A DNA stretch of 64,000 nt from the NCBI RefSeq assembly GCF_003855495.1, contig NZ_CP034086.1:1488001-1552000 (forward strand). Direction: 5' to 3'. The position numbers and the translations under genes are program-made. Each line of letters begins with the position of its first letter. Position 1 is the stretch's first letter. Below the pieces are notes generated by a model. It ran no database searches, had not been told where the DNA came from, and saw only the letters and a list, made by a program, of their open reading frames with translations. Of this stretch, positions 26,377-36,532 are shown piece by piece. Origin of the DNA: Methylocystis rosea (GTDB taxonomy: Bacteria; Pseudomonadota; Alphaproteobacteria; Rhizobiales; Beijerinckiaceae).

Positions 26377-27150
26377 CTATCCGGCTGAAATCGTCTTGTC
26401 GGTTCGAGCCGCGGAGCGACGACCGACAGGCGCCAATTGGGGGACAAGTGAGATGACTTGGCCGTCGTCCGATGTTTCGTCATCGCTATCGTCGCCGGCT
26501 CTATTCTCTTGAAGCCGAACCCGCCCCAGATCTCTGCGAACGATGAAGACGAATATCACAAAGGCGCAAATCGACAGAGCGGCGACGACGACGTCGAGCG
26601 CCGCGAATGAGAGCACGCGTTGCGACGCGAGCTCATGTCCCATCAACGCCGCAGAGAGCGACCAACCCAACACGAGCAGCCTAAGCCCCTTCGGTTCGAA
26701 TCCGCCGCTTGGCTGCTTTCCGCTATGGATCACGACAAGCAAATATTTGTATGAGCTCAGCAACAAATAGAGAGAGAGGACGAGCAACGCCGAGGGAATG
26801 GTGAAATACGGCGAGAAGCCAAGCGCCATGATGATCAGCGTTTGAGCGACGAGGTCGGCCGAGTTGTCGATGAAATATCCATAAAGCGGACGCGCGGCGC
26901 CACGGCGTTCTGAAACAGCGCGCACCAGATTCTCGCTCAGCCAATTGAGAGTCAGCCCCAGCGCGACCAGCGCGAGGAACCAGTTCGACCACCGACTGGC
27001 GATAAACCCGATGGCGACAAGGATGGCGCCGACGAGTCCCGCGTACGTCAGGTGATCAGGCGATATGGCGTCCGGAATATACCGCGCGACGAGGGCTGTG
27101 AGGCCCCCGCCGTCAGACGACTGGCGTTCTTTTTCCCTGAGGATGGGCAT
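26377..27150 (-). CDS. CDP-alcohol phosphatidyltransferase-like protein, active site degenerate
   Basis: 257 aa from the ATG at 27150, which has GAGG 4 nt upstream; the frame extends to 27282. Six membrane helices surround the spot where the family signature D-xx-DG-xx-AR...G-xxx-D-xxx-D should be. The second half is intact (GYFIDNSAD), but the first half reads NWLSENLVRAVSE, so the first two metal-binding Asp residues and the DG are replaced. Active relatives transfer a phosphoalcohol to CDP-diacylglycerol in phospholipid synthesis. I infer an inactive or altered family member. Confidence 0.75.
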   Translation of the reverse strand: MPILREKERQSSDGGGLTALVARYIPDAISPDHLTYAGLVGAILVAIGFIASRWSNWFLALVALGLTLNWLSENLVRAVSERRGAARPLYGYFIDNSADLVAQTLIIMALGFSPYFTIPSALLVLSLYLLLSSYKYLLVVIHSGKQPSGGFEPKGLRLLVLGWSLSAALMGHELASQRVLSFAALDVVVAALSICAFVIFVFIVRRDLGRVRLQENRAGDDSDDETSDDGQVISLVPQLAPVGRRSAARTDKTISAG

Positions 27151-27401
27151 ACGACCTCGGTCAATGCGCCAATCGACGTGACGGCGAATTTGCGATTGAT
27201 TGGTCCCGCGCCGCAGCGGGACCATCACGCTATATATCAGCAATAATTTAAATATTTTGGACGGTTGCGCCCGGCGGGTCAATTGCTTTTGTTGGGCTGT
27301 CCCCCGATCGATGAAGGGCGACGGCTGTCAGATTCGGTTGGAGTTCGCCAGAGCGATTCAATTTTGCTCCTGCCGCAGCGCTGCCGCGCGCAGAGTCGCA
27401 A

Positions 27402-28589
27402 TCACCTCGCCACAGCCGTCAGTCCTGCCGTTTCAATCGTGTGGCGCGCAATCATCGATTCCTCGTCGGTCGGCGTCACGAACACAGGGATGCGCGACTG
27501 GGGCGCCGAGATGACAAGGTCATTGCGGGAATTGGCTGCGCCGTCGAGCGTCAGCCCTAGCCAGCCGAGGCCTTCGACCACGCCGGCGCGCACGCGCGGC
27601 GAATTCTCTCCAATTCCGGCGGTAAATACGAGCGCGTCGAATCCGCCGATCGCCGCCGCGAGCGCCGCGATCTCCATTTTGATGCGATGAATAAAATAGG
27701 CGATCGCGGCTCGGGCGCGGGGTTCTTCGGAAGCCTCGAGCGTGCGCATGTCATGTGAGACGCCGGAAAGGCCGAGCAAGCCCGAGCGTTCATAAAGGAG
27801 ATGCGACAGCTCCTCGGGAGTCATGCCGTCGCTCCGGAGCAGATAAAGCAGTAGCCCTGGATCGATCTGACCGCAGCGGGTGCCCATGGGCAGGCCTTCC
27901 AGCGCCGAGAAGCCCATGCTGGCGGCGATCGAACGCCCGCCTTTCATTGCGCAAAGCGACGCGCCATTGCCGAGATGCGCGACGATGACGCCGCCTTCGG
28001 CGTGAATTGGATCAATCATGCGCAGGCGCCGGGAGATATATTCGTAGGACAGTCCGTGAAAGCCGAAACGGCGCAGGCCACGCTCGTAGTAGGAATAGGG
28101 AAGCGCATAGGCGTCGTCGACGAAGGCGTGTCCGCGGTGGAAGGCCGTATCGAAACACGCGACCTGCGGCACATGCGGAAAGGCTTCCTTGGCGCCTTCG
28201 ATTCCCGCAAGGTTATGCGGCTGGTGCAGCGGCGCGAGCGGAATGAGTTGGCGCAACTCCGCGAGCGCTTCCGTATCCACGATGACCGGCGCGGCGAAGC
28301 GTAGCCCGCCATGCACGACGCGATGGCCGATCGCGCTTACCGCCGCCGCCGGGTAAGCGTCTTCGATCCATTCGAAGATCGCTGCAATCGCCTGCCTGTG
28401 CGTGAGCTTGCCGGCGAGCGGCCTGTCGCTTATCTCTCCATTGACAATGGCGGCGCGAAAGCGCGGTTTTGCGCCGAGCCCTTCGACCGCGCCAGAAACG
28501 ATCAGCCGCGGCCAGTCGGCGTCCGCCGCAAACAGGGCGAATTTCACCGAAGACGACCCGGCGTTAAGCGTGACGACGCGATCGGCCAT
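27402..28589 (-). CDS. ackA: Acetate kinase
   Basis: 395 aa, full length. It interconverts acetyl phosphate plus ADP with acetate plus ATP. The ASKHA-fold motifs are VVTLNAGSSSVKFALF at the N-terminus, AHLGNGASLCAMKGG (phosphate 2), the MGTRCGQIDPG loop, and FTAGIGENSPRVR near the C-terminus. No phosphotransacetylase or phosphoketolase gene adjoins it here. It lies 22 nt downstream of the giant GH94-type gene on the same strand. Confidence 0.95.
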   Translation of the reverse strand: MADRVVTLNAGSSSVKFALFAADADWPRLIVSGAVEGLGAKPRFRAAIVNGEISDRPLAGKLTHRQAIAAIFEWIEDAYPAAAVSAIGHRVVHGGLRFAAPVIVDTEALAELRQLIPLAPLHQPHNLAGIEGAKEAFPHVPQVACFDTAFHRGHAFVDDAYALPYSYYERGLRRFGFHGLSYEYISRRLRMIDPIHAEGGVIVAHLGNGASLCAMKGGRSIAASMGFSALEGLPMGTRCGQIDPGLLLYLLRSDGMTPEELSHLLYERSGLLGLSGVSHDMRTLEASEEPRARAAIAYFIHRIKMEIAALAAAIGGFDALVFTAGIGENSPRVRAGVVEGLGWLGLTLDGAANSRNDLVISAPQSRIPVFVTPTDEESMIARHTIETAGLTAVAR

Positions 28590-28611
28590 ATCCCCTCACG
28601 CCTCCAGGCCG

Positions 28612-31600
28612 CTACCAAACGCGGCGACGCTTCTCCGCTTCGAACGTCTTTCCAAGGTAGACGACGCGCTCCAGCCGCAGGTCGCCCTTGGGATGAAAGG
28701 CGTCGGGGCGCGGCTGCAACTCGCCGTTCTCGAATTCAAGGCCAAGCATCGCATAAGCGGCCGACAACATGCGCGCCGCCGCGCCGGTGTACCAGCTCCA
28801 CCCGCCTCGCCCTTCATAACCCTCGCCACTATAGACGTCCGCCGGCTGCTGATGCGGCGGCAGGCCATAGATGTCGGCGGCGGCGGACGTCGCGAGCTTG
28901 GAGATCGGCGAGATCGCTATCCATGTCTCAAAGGCCTGGCGAAACAGTTCGTCGGCGGCGCGCGAGTCGCCGTCTTGTTGCGCCTGCGCGGCGAGCTTCG
29001 CCAGCGCGTCGACGAACCAGGACACGCCATGCGAATATTGGCCGCCGTTCTCCCGCACGCCTGGCGGATATTCGGCGCTGCGCCCGGGATAGGGCTGCGA
29101 GTGTTCATCGTATGGCGGATGGACGAGCAATATGCGATCGCCGAGACCAAGAACCTGAAGGGCGTTCTCGATCGCCTCGCGTCCACGCGCGGCGTCGACG
29201 GCGCGCGCCAGAGTCGGCCATGAGGACGTCATCGCGCTCATCGGCGCGACTTCCTCGCCATCATCGGCATAGGCGCGGATGTAGCGATCGCCGCGCCAGC
29301 AGTTCTCGAGCGCGGTCCGAAGCTTCGCGGCGCGTTCACGATAGCGCTCGGCGCGGTCGGCGTCGCCCTTCGCCTCGAACAGCGGCGCGATGTCGAGGAG
29401 GATCCCGTGCAGGAAGAAGCCAAGCCAAACGCTCTCGCCGCGGCCTTCCTCGCCGACGAGATTCATGCCGTCGTCCCAGTCGCCCGATCCCATCAGCGGC
29501 AGGCCATGCGCGCCGAACCGGTCGAGCGTCCAGTCGATGCCGCGCGCGCAGTGGCCGAGCAGCGTATCCTTGTCGCGCGACGTCAACGGCACGGTGGCTT
29601 CGCCTTCCTGATCCTTGGGGACGGGACTTGCCTCGAGGAAGGTCTCGACTTCGTCGAGGATGGCGTAGTCTCCGCTCCCGCGGACATAGCGAACCGTCAC
29701 ATACGGCAACCACAAGTGCGGATCCGACGCATGCGTGCGGTCCGCGAGGCCCGTGCCGCCATTGGGCGCGCGATGCCACCATTTGCAGGCGTCGCCCTCG
29801 ATATATTGATGCGCGGCGTGCAGCAGAATTTGAGCGCGCGCGCGTTCGGGCGCGAGATGGATGAGGGGGATCACGTCCTGCAGCTGGTCGCGATAACCCG
29901 TGGCGCCGGAACGCTGCGAGGGTCCCGTGCGTCCCCACAAGCGCGCGGCGAGCAATTGATAGGGCAGCCAGTCGTTGACGAGGCGGTCGAAATCGGGACG
30001 ATTGGTCTTGATGCGCAACACGGACAATTGGTCGTCCCATGCGCGCGCATTCGCCTCGAGTTCGGCATAGGCGTGGTCGGGATCGCGCGCATAATCGGCG
30101 AGCCGCTTCGCGTCTTCGATCGTGGTCGTCTGTCCAAGCGCCACGACGACGACGGCTTCTTCTCCGGCAGGCACGTCGATCGCGCCGCTGAACGCGGCGA
30201 CTTTCCGTTCATGCGCGGGCGCGCCCGCGTCCGGATGGCCGTGCTCGACCATGTAAGGCAGGTAGGGATCGCGGCTCTCATGCCCCAGGAAGCGGCGACG
30301 CGACGTCTCGGCGAATTCCGCCGGTATCGACGTCGTCACAAAGGCCCAGCCCTGCACGAAATTATTGCGAGGATTGCGGAAGTAGATCGAATGCACATTT
30401 TCGTCGATGATCGATTCAAGAACGCCGAGACTTTCGTTCGGCGTTTCCGCCAATACGATTTCCATTGACGGCGTGATCTGCAGCAGACGCTCATGGTCGG
30501 TCTTGTTGCGTATCTTCAGGATCTTGAACTCGATCGGCTGCGTGGGGCTGACGAATACGGTCATCTCGAGTTCAAGATGATCGCGCTCGGCGTGAAAAAC
30601 CGCGGCGCCCGGCGAAAACGTCACCTGATATTCCGCGTCGCGACGGCGCAGCGGAACGAAGGTTGGACTATGCGCGTCGGTTCGGGCGAGATCATAGACG
30701 TAGATCCTTTGCCCAGCCGGCGCCATGCGGCCCTCGCCCATGCGAAACGGGGTGAAGCTGTTCAGTCGCGAATTGCCGTGAAAGGAAAAAATTTCGCCGT
30801 CATTCGTGAGCACTGCGCCCTGTCCGAAAGCGTTGGCGATGACGTGGCCGAAAGGACGCGGCGTTCCGGGCGCAAGCGCGACGCTCCGGCCGTCTGGCGA
30901 AAAGGCGTAGCGCGGCTTCTTGGGCGGGGGCGGCAGGATGAGCCCACGGCGGCGCGACAACGCCCTGTTCAGCGTCTCAGGCGCGACGGGGGCGATCCCC
31001 AGATGCCGTGCAATGGAATCCGTCGCGCGTCCCATGTCGCGCGCCCAGCCGTCGACCATGATCAGTTCCGTCGCGCCGGCGGCCGCGAGTTCGACTTCGA
31101 CGCGCAGACTGGCGCAGGGCTCGAAGCCATAGAGCAGACCTTCGTCCTTCGGATCACGGGGCGCCGCCAGTCCAAGCAGGCTGTCCGGCGCATAGGTCGA
31201 TCCCATTCCATAGAAACGCGACTTCACATCCTCATAGCCGACGACGGAGATCTTCGCGTCAGCGCCTGCGCCGATGGCGTGAAAGCCGATTTCCGGGGAC
31301 AGCCTGCGATCGGACTGGCGCCGCGCCCCGCCCTTGAGCAAACGGTTCTGGGCGAAAATCGCGTTCAGCGATCGAACGTACCAAGTGCCGATGTGAATCG
31401 CGTTATACGCGGCGTCGCGAAGCTCGACGCCGGTCTCGTTGAGCACCCATTCACGCAGCGACGCCAGCATCAATTTACGATGACGCTGCTCGAGATTGAC
31501 GATCTTCAGTCGGGTGATCTCGACCGCCTCGTCGGCGGCGAGCGAAACGCTCGCTTCGATCGCGAATCCGTTGCGCTCCGCCATGAAGAACAGGCAGTTC

Positions 31601-34083
31601 TCGCCGGCGTCGGTGAGCGACGCCTGAGTGGCTCTGCAGCGCGTCGGCGCCTCGCCGATCGACCATAGCTCGCCGCCGTCTTCACGCAGAAAAAGGAAAC
31701 GTCCGCGCGGGTGGGCGTGATCGTCCGGGCGTCGCGTCAAGTCGATTGGAGGGCCGCCGCGCGCCACGCCTTCAATGCGCATGGCGCCCTGCCCGTCCTG
31801 AAACCACTCGCTGATCATCAGCCCGTTGGTCAGTTTTAGCGGCCGCGAGCCCGGCACGCCGCCAGCGCCGGTAATGCCTTCAATCGTCACTTTCTGCGCG
31901 CGTGCAAGCCGTCCCAGAAGGAAGAGGACAAGGCCGAAGGCGACAATGCCGGCGTAGATCAGATATCCGCTGACAAGATAGGCATAGGACGGCGGCCGCG
32001 TCTGCGACATCTGCTCGGCGGCGCTCCACGCCTTGTCCCATTCGGCCCCGCGCGGGATATAGAAGGGCAACAGCAGCGGCGCCCAGGTGCCAAAGCGGCG
32101 GATGCCTTCGGGGATCGCGCGGCTTGTTTGCGCCTTTCCAAGGAAGCGCGCGGCTTTCTCATCAGCGACGTCGCCGCCGACGAAGGACAGATTAACGAGC
32201 GTCGCGACGCGCAGGCCCATGTGGTCGAACCAGATCAGCACCCGCAGGGCGTCATAGGCGAGAAGCGCCGTGAAAATATCGAGGCTCCAGGCGCGAAAAT
32301 CGGAGTCCGGCAGGATGTAGCTCATCCAGCTCGCGACGCCGGTGCGGATGAGTCCGTCCTGATTGTACCAGGCGGGGTCGGGCGACGCTTTCAGGAAGGA
32401 ATAGATCACCGGCGCCATCCACAGGCCCCAGCGCAAAACGCGCACGGCGTTTTCGATGAGCATGTCGAGGCCTTGCCAGCTCGCGAGTTGGCGAAGCGGC
32501 TGCAGGCTGCGCTGAACGAGCGCTGTAAGAAAGAAAAGATTGATCGAAAAGAGCGGCGCGGCGAACACCCATTGGATGACGCCCGAGAGCGACTCGTCGA
32601 ACAGCAGCCTCACGCCGCCGTCGACCCTGCCGAGATCCGTCGCGCCCCACTTCGAGAAGAGCGGTCGAATGACATATTCGGTGATGGGGCGTCCGTCCGC
32701 GCCATAGTCGAGCGACGTGTAGGCGAAGAATTTCGCCGTGATGTTCTCGACCTGCCCCGCGTCGAGATACCAGGCGACGGCGCCGGCGACGAGCGCGCCG
32801 AGAAGCGCGCCCAGCGAATAGACGCGCCAACTGCGCAGATGCTGCCGGCGCCCTTGCGTCAGCGCCGCGAAATCAAACGCCGCATCGACGCCGGCATAGG
32901 CGAGCGCTCCCGCGGCCGCGCCGAACAGAAACCGCCCGCTCCCGCTCGCCTCGGGAAGCCCAATCATCAGGGCTAATCCGATGGCCGCACCGGCGACCGC
33001 GCCGCGAAAATAGTTGGACGGATGCAGATAGAGTTCTTCGACGCGCGCAAAGAAGGGCGGAGTCGAATCGGTGCTCTCCACGATGGCGCGCGCGAGCGGA
33101 AAAAGCGCGGCGCCGATCAGCGCGCCGCCGATCGGGCCGGAGGCTGAAATGACGGCGACGGCGGGCGCAAAAGACACGACCAGACCGACCGCGAGCAGCA
33201 GCGCCATGAACACAAAGCCATAGACGGCGCCCTTTTCGGCGCCCGTCCGCCAATCATGGAACACGACGACCTGCAGCGACGGCGTCGCGCGCAAAAGGCC
33301 AGCCATCGCCTGGGTCACGAGATAGGTTTGGCCCCATAATCCCGCTTGCGCGAGCGCCGCCGCCACCGTCGCGACCAGCGCCGTCACCGGATAGGGCAAA
33401 TAAGGTGCGACGAAATACGAGACCGAGGTCGCGATGTAGGGCGTCAGCGAAGCGACGAAGGCCGAGGCGAGCAGAATGCTATGCGGACGCCATTGGCGGG
33501 GCAAGAAACGACCGAGCGCGAGGGGGATGCCGACGACAATCGATTCGTTGAGCAGAAACAGGACCAGCGTATGCCCGACGATTTTTCTGAAGGCCTCCGG
33601 AACGTCGAGGCCAAGGAGCAGCGCGCCGCCGATCTGGGCGACGGGCGGCGAGCCGAGAGCGATCAACAGGCTGAACTGCAGCGGCAAAACGAAGAGGGCG
33701 GCGCGCACCGCCATGCGCGAACGCGCTCTCAGCGTGACGACCCCGGCGAGATAGAGAAGGGTGGCGGTCGCCGCGCCGACCGGCGAGAGCCGGAACAGTT
33801 CGGCGAAGGTTTCCGGCGCTCGCCACAACAGACCGGCGCGGTCGCACAGCAGCGTAAACGTCGCGACAGCAAGGAAATCCACGGCGAAATCTGCCGCCTG
33901 GCGCGCGCTTTCCGAGGAACGGCGCAGCACGAAAATCGTCGCGCCGGCGAAAAACCCGGCCACGATCGCATGCTCGCCGCCGCCCGCCGCCTCCAGCGCA
34001 GCGAAGACCGCAAAGCCCATGCCGATCATAATGCGCTCGAACAATGCGCTGTTGACGTCCGATTCGCCGCGATTGACGGCCAT
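28612..34083 (-). CDS. Giant membrane protein with GH94 phosphorylase-type C-terminal half
   Basis: 1823 aa from the ATG at 34083, which has GGAGGAAATCC upstream. The N-terminal about 780 residues hold a dozen or more membrane helices with charged loops. After a linker with a carbohydrate-binding beta region comes a glycoside-phosphorylase-like half: RTGPSQRSGATGYRDQLQD, HQYIEGDACKWWH, GSGDWDDGMN and VRENGGQYSHGVSWFV, the signatures of GH94 proteins and of the C-terminus of NdvB cyclic beta-1,2-glucan synthase. The GT84 transferase domain of NdvB is absent, so it cannot be a complete cyclic glucan synthase. A role in beta-glucan or exopolysaccharide trimming is inferred. Confidence 0.8.
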   Translation of the reverse strand: MAVNRGESDVNSALFERIMIGMGFAVFAALEAAGGGEHAIVAGFFAGATIFVLRRSSESARQAADFAVDFLAVATFTLLCDRAGLLWRAPETFAELFRLSPVGAATATLLYLAGVVTLRARSRMAVRAALFVLPLQFSLLIALGSPPVAQIGGALLLGLDVPEAFRKIVGHTLVLFLLNESIVVGIPLALGRFLPRQWRPHSILLASAFVASLTPYIATSVSYFVAPYLPYPVTALVATVAAALAQAGLWGQTYLVTQAMAGLLRATPSLQVVVFHDWRTGAEKGAVYGFVFMALLLAVGLVVSFAPAVAVISASGPIGGALIGAALFPLARAIVESTDSTPPFFARVEELYLHPSNYFRGAVAGAAIGLALMIGLPEASGSGRFLFGAAAGALAYAGVDAAFDFAALTQGRRQHLRSWRVYSLGALLGALVAGAVAWYLDAGQVENITAKFFAYTSLDYGADGRPITEYVIRPLFSKWGATDLGRVDGGVRLLFDESLSGVIQWVFAAPLFSINLFFLTALVQRSLQPLRQLASWQGLDMLIENAVRVLRWGLWMAPVIYSFLKASPDPAWYNQDGLIRTGVASWMSYILPDSDFRAWSLDIFTALLAYDALRVLIWFDHMGLRVATLVNLSFVGGDVADEKAARFLGKAQTSRAIPEGIRRFGTWAPLLLPFYIPRGAEWDKAWSAAEQMSQTRPPSYAYLVSGYLIYAGIVAFGLVLFLLGRLARAQKVTIEGITGAGGVPGSRPLKLTNGLMISEWFQDGQGAMRIEGVARGGPPIDLTRRPDDHAHPRGRFLFLREDGGELWSIGEAPTRCRATQASLTDAGENCLFFMAERNGFAIEASVSLAADEAVEITRLKIVNLEQRHRKLMLASLREWVLNETGVELRDAAYNAIHIGTWYVRSLNAIFAQNRLLKGGARRQSDRRLSPEIGFHAIGAGADAKISVVGYEDVKSRFYGMGSTYAPDSLLGLAAPRDPKDEGLLYGFEPCASLRVEVELAAAGATELIMVDGWARDMGRATDSIARHLGIAPVAPETLNRALSRRRGLILPPPPKKPRYAFSPDGRSVALAPGTPRPFGHVIANAFGQGAVLTNDGEIFSFHGNSRLNSFTPFRMGEGRMAPAGQRIYVYDLARTDAHSPTFVPLRRRDAEYQVTFSPGAAVFHAERDHLELEMTVFVSPTQPIEFKILKIRNKTDHERLLQITPSMEIVLAETPNESLGVLESIIDENVHSIYFRNPRNNFVQGWAFVTTSIPAEFAETSRRRFLGHESRDPYLPYMVEHGHPDAGAPAHERKVAAFSGAIDVPAGEEAVVVVALGQTTTIEDAKRLADYARDPDHAYAELEANARAWDDQLSVLRIKTNRPDFDRLVNDWLPYQLLAARLWGRTGPSQRSGATGYRDQLQDVIPLIHLAPERARAQILLHAAHQYIEGDACKWWHRAPNGGTGLADRTHASDPHLWLPYVTVRYVRGSGDYAILDEVETFLEASPVPKDQEGEATVPLTSRDKDTLLGHCARGIDWTLDRFGAHGLPLMGSGDWDDGMNLVGEEGRGESVWLGFFLHGILLDIAPLFEAKGDADRAERYRERAAKLRTALENCWRGDRYIRAYADDGEEVAPMSAMTSSWPTLARAVDAARGREAIENALQVLGLGDRILLVHPPYDEHSQPYPGRSAEYPPGVRENGGQYSHGVSWFVDALAKLAAQAQQDGDSRAADELFRQAFETWIAISPISKLATSAAADIYGLPPHQQPADVYSGEGYEGRGGWSWYTGAAARMLSAAYAMLGLEFENGELQPRPDAFHPKGDLRLERVVYLGKTFEAEKRRRVW

Positions 34084-34291
34084 GGATTTCCTCCGCGCCT
34101 TTTGTTGGATCCGGCGTTTTTTAGCGTTAATGGCCGGAATCAGCGGCGATCGTATGGAACCCCTTGCCGGAGGCGGGGGAAAAAGTCGACTCCCGCCTCC
34201 CTTCGTCGCGCTTGCGCTTCGCACCGCCGCCGAGAGCCGCTATAGTCCATAATGCTTTAATGCCCCGGCCGCGCAGCGAGGGCCACAGCGA

Positions 34292-35038
34292 GTGGACGAC
34301 ATGGAAGAGCCCCTGCCCGCGCCGCCAACCGACACGCGCGTCGCAGACCAACCGCACGCGTCCGCCGCCACGCCCGCCGAGCGTCTATCGCTTCTCGTCG
34401 AGCGCGAGCGCGTCGCCCGCAAAGGCCCGGCGGGTTCGCTTGACGAGCGTATGGCCAGTCTGTCCGGCGCGCTGCGCCGCGCGCGCCTCGAGAACGCGGA
34501 GCGCTCCGCCGCCATTTCCGATTTACGCGCCGCGGAAATCGCCCGGCTGGAAATGCTCGGCGAGGCTCTGTCGCCGGTTTTGGCGCAGGTGCCGCGCGAC
34601 TGCGATATTTTCGACGTTGGCGTTGCGCCGGCGGAACGCCCGCGTCTGTTCATTGACCAGATCGGCTTCGTCGAGATGGATCGCGACAGGCGGACCTATC
34701 GCTTTCTCCAGGATACGCGCCACGGCCGGGTGACGCTTCGTGAGAGCGACAGCATCGACGACCTCGTCGAAGCGATCACCAGCTACATCGCGCATCGCCT
34801 GATCGAGCGCGAAAAGGCGCTGGCGGTCGATTATGCGAGCGGCGGCGCGGCGCAGGCGCTTGGCGTGAAGATCGCCGCGGCGCGCGAGAGGGCGAACGCG
34901 CGCGAAAACGACAAATCTCTCACCGGAAAAACGACTCGCGCAGCCGCGTTCATCGCCGAGTTTTTTGGCGCGACCGCTTTCTTCGCATTCCTGGCAGTCT
35001 TGGCGGCATGGATCTATCGCGCCTATTTCGCAGGCTAG
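34292..35038 (+). CDS. Unknown coiled-coil protein with C-terminal membrane anchor
   Basis: 248 aa starting at a GTG; an ATG three codons later is possible. A proline-rich head is followed by a helical stretch (ERLSLLVERERVARK, LDERMASLSGALRRARLENAER), a compact middle domain (DIFDVGVAPAERPRLFIDQIGFVEMD) and a single C-terminal transmembrane helix (FFGATAFFAFLAVLAAWIYRAYF). It looks like a tail-anchored inner-membrane protein facing the cytosol. It resembles conserved Rhizobiales hypotheticals; no function is known. It is divergent from the giant GH94-type gene. Confidence 0.7.
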   Translation: MDDMEEPLPAPPTDTRVADQPHASAATPAERLSLLVERERVARKGPAGSLDERMASLSGALRRARLENAERSAAISDLRAAEIARLEMLGEALSPVLAQVPRDCDIFDVGVAPAERPRLFIDQIGFVEMDRDRRTYRFLQDTRHGRVTLRESDSIDDLVEAITSYIAHRLIEREKALAVDYASGGAAQALGVKIAAARERANARENDKSLTGKTTRAAAFIAEFFGATAFFAFLAVLAAWIYRAYFAG

Positions 35039-35042
35039 GCTT

Positions 35043-35924
35043 TCATAGCTGAACGGACTCGAGCTCAACGACCTCCCCAGCGTCGTTCAGTCCACGCCTA
35101 CGCAGCGAAATCCTGACGCCGTCAGCTTCGCGCTCGATCTGGTAAAGATTATAGGCGGCGCCCGGATAGTGCCCGCCGGGCCGCGCCGACGCCGAGGCGA
35201 CGCCGACGACCGGCGTCCCGGCGCCGGATCCAGACAGACGATGCAGACTGGGCTTGTGATTGTGCCCATGCAGAACGAGTTCAGCGCCATGACGCGCGAT
35301 GACGCTTTCGAATGCCGCGGCGTCTTCGAGCCCACGCAGCCGCCTGGCGCCGCCGACATGCGGCGGGTGATGAAGGCAAACGACGCGCGCAAGCCCCTGC
35401 GCCTTAGCGCGTTCCAGCAGATCCGCGAGCGCCGCCAGCTGAGTCGCCCCGAGCCGCCCGGAAGCGACGAATGGCGCCGTCGGCACGCCGGTGTCGAGAC
35501 CGATCAGCGCGACGCCGCCGCGCCGGCGCAAATAGGGAAAGCCCGCGACTTCGCTCTCGCTGCTCGTCCAAGGCGCGAAAACTTCGCGAACGAGATCGGT
35601 CACGCTCGCCACATAAGCGTCGTGATTTCCGGGCGTGAAGCTCACGTCGCCTGGGGCGCCCAAAGAGGCGAGCCAGTCTTTGGCGAGTGCGATTTCGCCG
35701 GGAAGTCCGATGTTGACGATATCGCCGGTCATGACGACATGGTCAGGCGCCTGCGCCTTAATATCGGCGACGATTTTGCCGAGCACGCCCATATCGTGCT
35801 GATCGCCGCGCTTATAAAGCCAGTTCACATAGCCCGTGACGCGCTTGCCAAGCAGCTCCGCAAGATTGGGCCGAGGAATTGGGCCGATATGCGCGTCGGA
35901 AAGATGAGCGATCCGGAAGTTCAA
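35043..35924 (-). CDS. Calcineurin-like metallophosphoesterase
   Basis: 293 aa. The five metal-binding blocks are visible in order: LSDAHIG, MTGDIVNIG, PGNHDAY, CLHHPPH and LHGHNHKP. The set defines a dinuclear metallophosphoesterase, and the spacing resembles the 3',5'-cyclic nucleotide or UDP-diacylglucosamine-type hydrolases. The substrate cannot be told from sequence alone. It is convergent with the coiled-coil protein gene, whose stop lies only a few bases away. Confidence 0.9.
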   Translation of the reverse strand: MNFRIAHLSDAHIGPIPRPNLAELLGKRVTGYVNWLYKRGDQHDMGVLGKIVADIKAQAPDHVVMTGDIVNIGLPGEIALAKDWLASLGAPGDVSFTPGNHDAYVASVTDLVREVFAPWTSSESEVAGFPYLRRRGGVALIGLDTGVPTAPFVASGRLGATQLAALADLLERAKAQGLARVVCLHHPPHVGGARRLRGLEDAAAFESVIARHGAELVLHGHNHKPSLHRLSGSGAGTPVVGVASASARPGGHYPGAAYNLYQIEREADGVRISLRRRGLNDAGEVVELESVQL

Positions 35925-36037
35925 GAATCCTCGCTAACTGCCTGTTGCGCGCGCGGCGCTTTCCTCATCGAGATGGGTCAGCGACACTAGAGCTTTCGCG
36001 TGTCATTTGCCATAGTTTCGGGCGATCGGAGGCGGTT

Positions 36038-36532
36038 TTGACGAAGCCTGAAGAAGGACGCGCGGCGCCATCGAGGCGCACCCGCTTTGCGTCGCGACTC
36101 ATCTCTTTTGGCGCTCGCTTTCAGCGTCCCATGACCCTGGGCGTGCGCGGCCTCGTCGTTGATGAAAGAAACCGCGTGCTGCTTGTCCGGCATACTTATG
36201 TGGAGGGCTTTTACTTGCCGGGCGGCGGCGTCGAAAGCGGCGAAACGCTTGTCGAGGCGCTCGAGCGCGAGCTGAGCGAGGAGGCGAATGTCCTGCTCGA
36301 TGCGCCGCCTGAACTGTTCGGCATGTATTTCAATCGGCGGTTCTCGATGCGAGACCACGTCGCGCTTTACGTTGTGCGCGCGTTCCGCCTCACTGCGCCG
36401 CGCGCGCCGGACCGCGAGATCGCAGAGGCGGACTTCTTCGCGCTCGACGCTCTGCCAGCGGATACGACCGCAGGGACGCGGGCGCGGCTGTCCGAGGCGC
36501 TCGAGAACACGCCTGTCTCACCTTATTGGTGA
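36038..36532 (+). CDS. NUDIX hydrolase
   Basis: 164 aa from a TTG at 36038, chosen because GGAGG lies 5 nt before it; an ATG at about 36131 begins the conserved domain and is the alternative. The NUDIX box reads GGVESGETLVEALEREL-SEEANV, matching GX5EX7REUXEEXGU except for Asn in the last Gly position. The family removes nucleoside-diphosphate-linked groups; the substrate is not evident. Its stop overlaps the 3' end of the convergent GNAT gene by 15 nt. Confidence 0.85.
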   Translation: MTKPEEGRAAPSRRTRFASRLISFGARFQRPMTLGVRGLVVDERNRVLLVRHTYVEGFYLPGGGVESGETLVEALERELSEEANVLLDAPPELFGMYFNRRFSMRDHVALYVVRAFRLTAPRAPDREIAEADFFALDALPADTTAGTRARLSEALENTPVSPYW

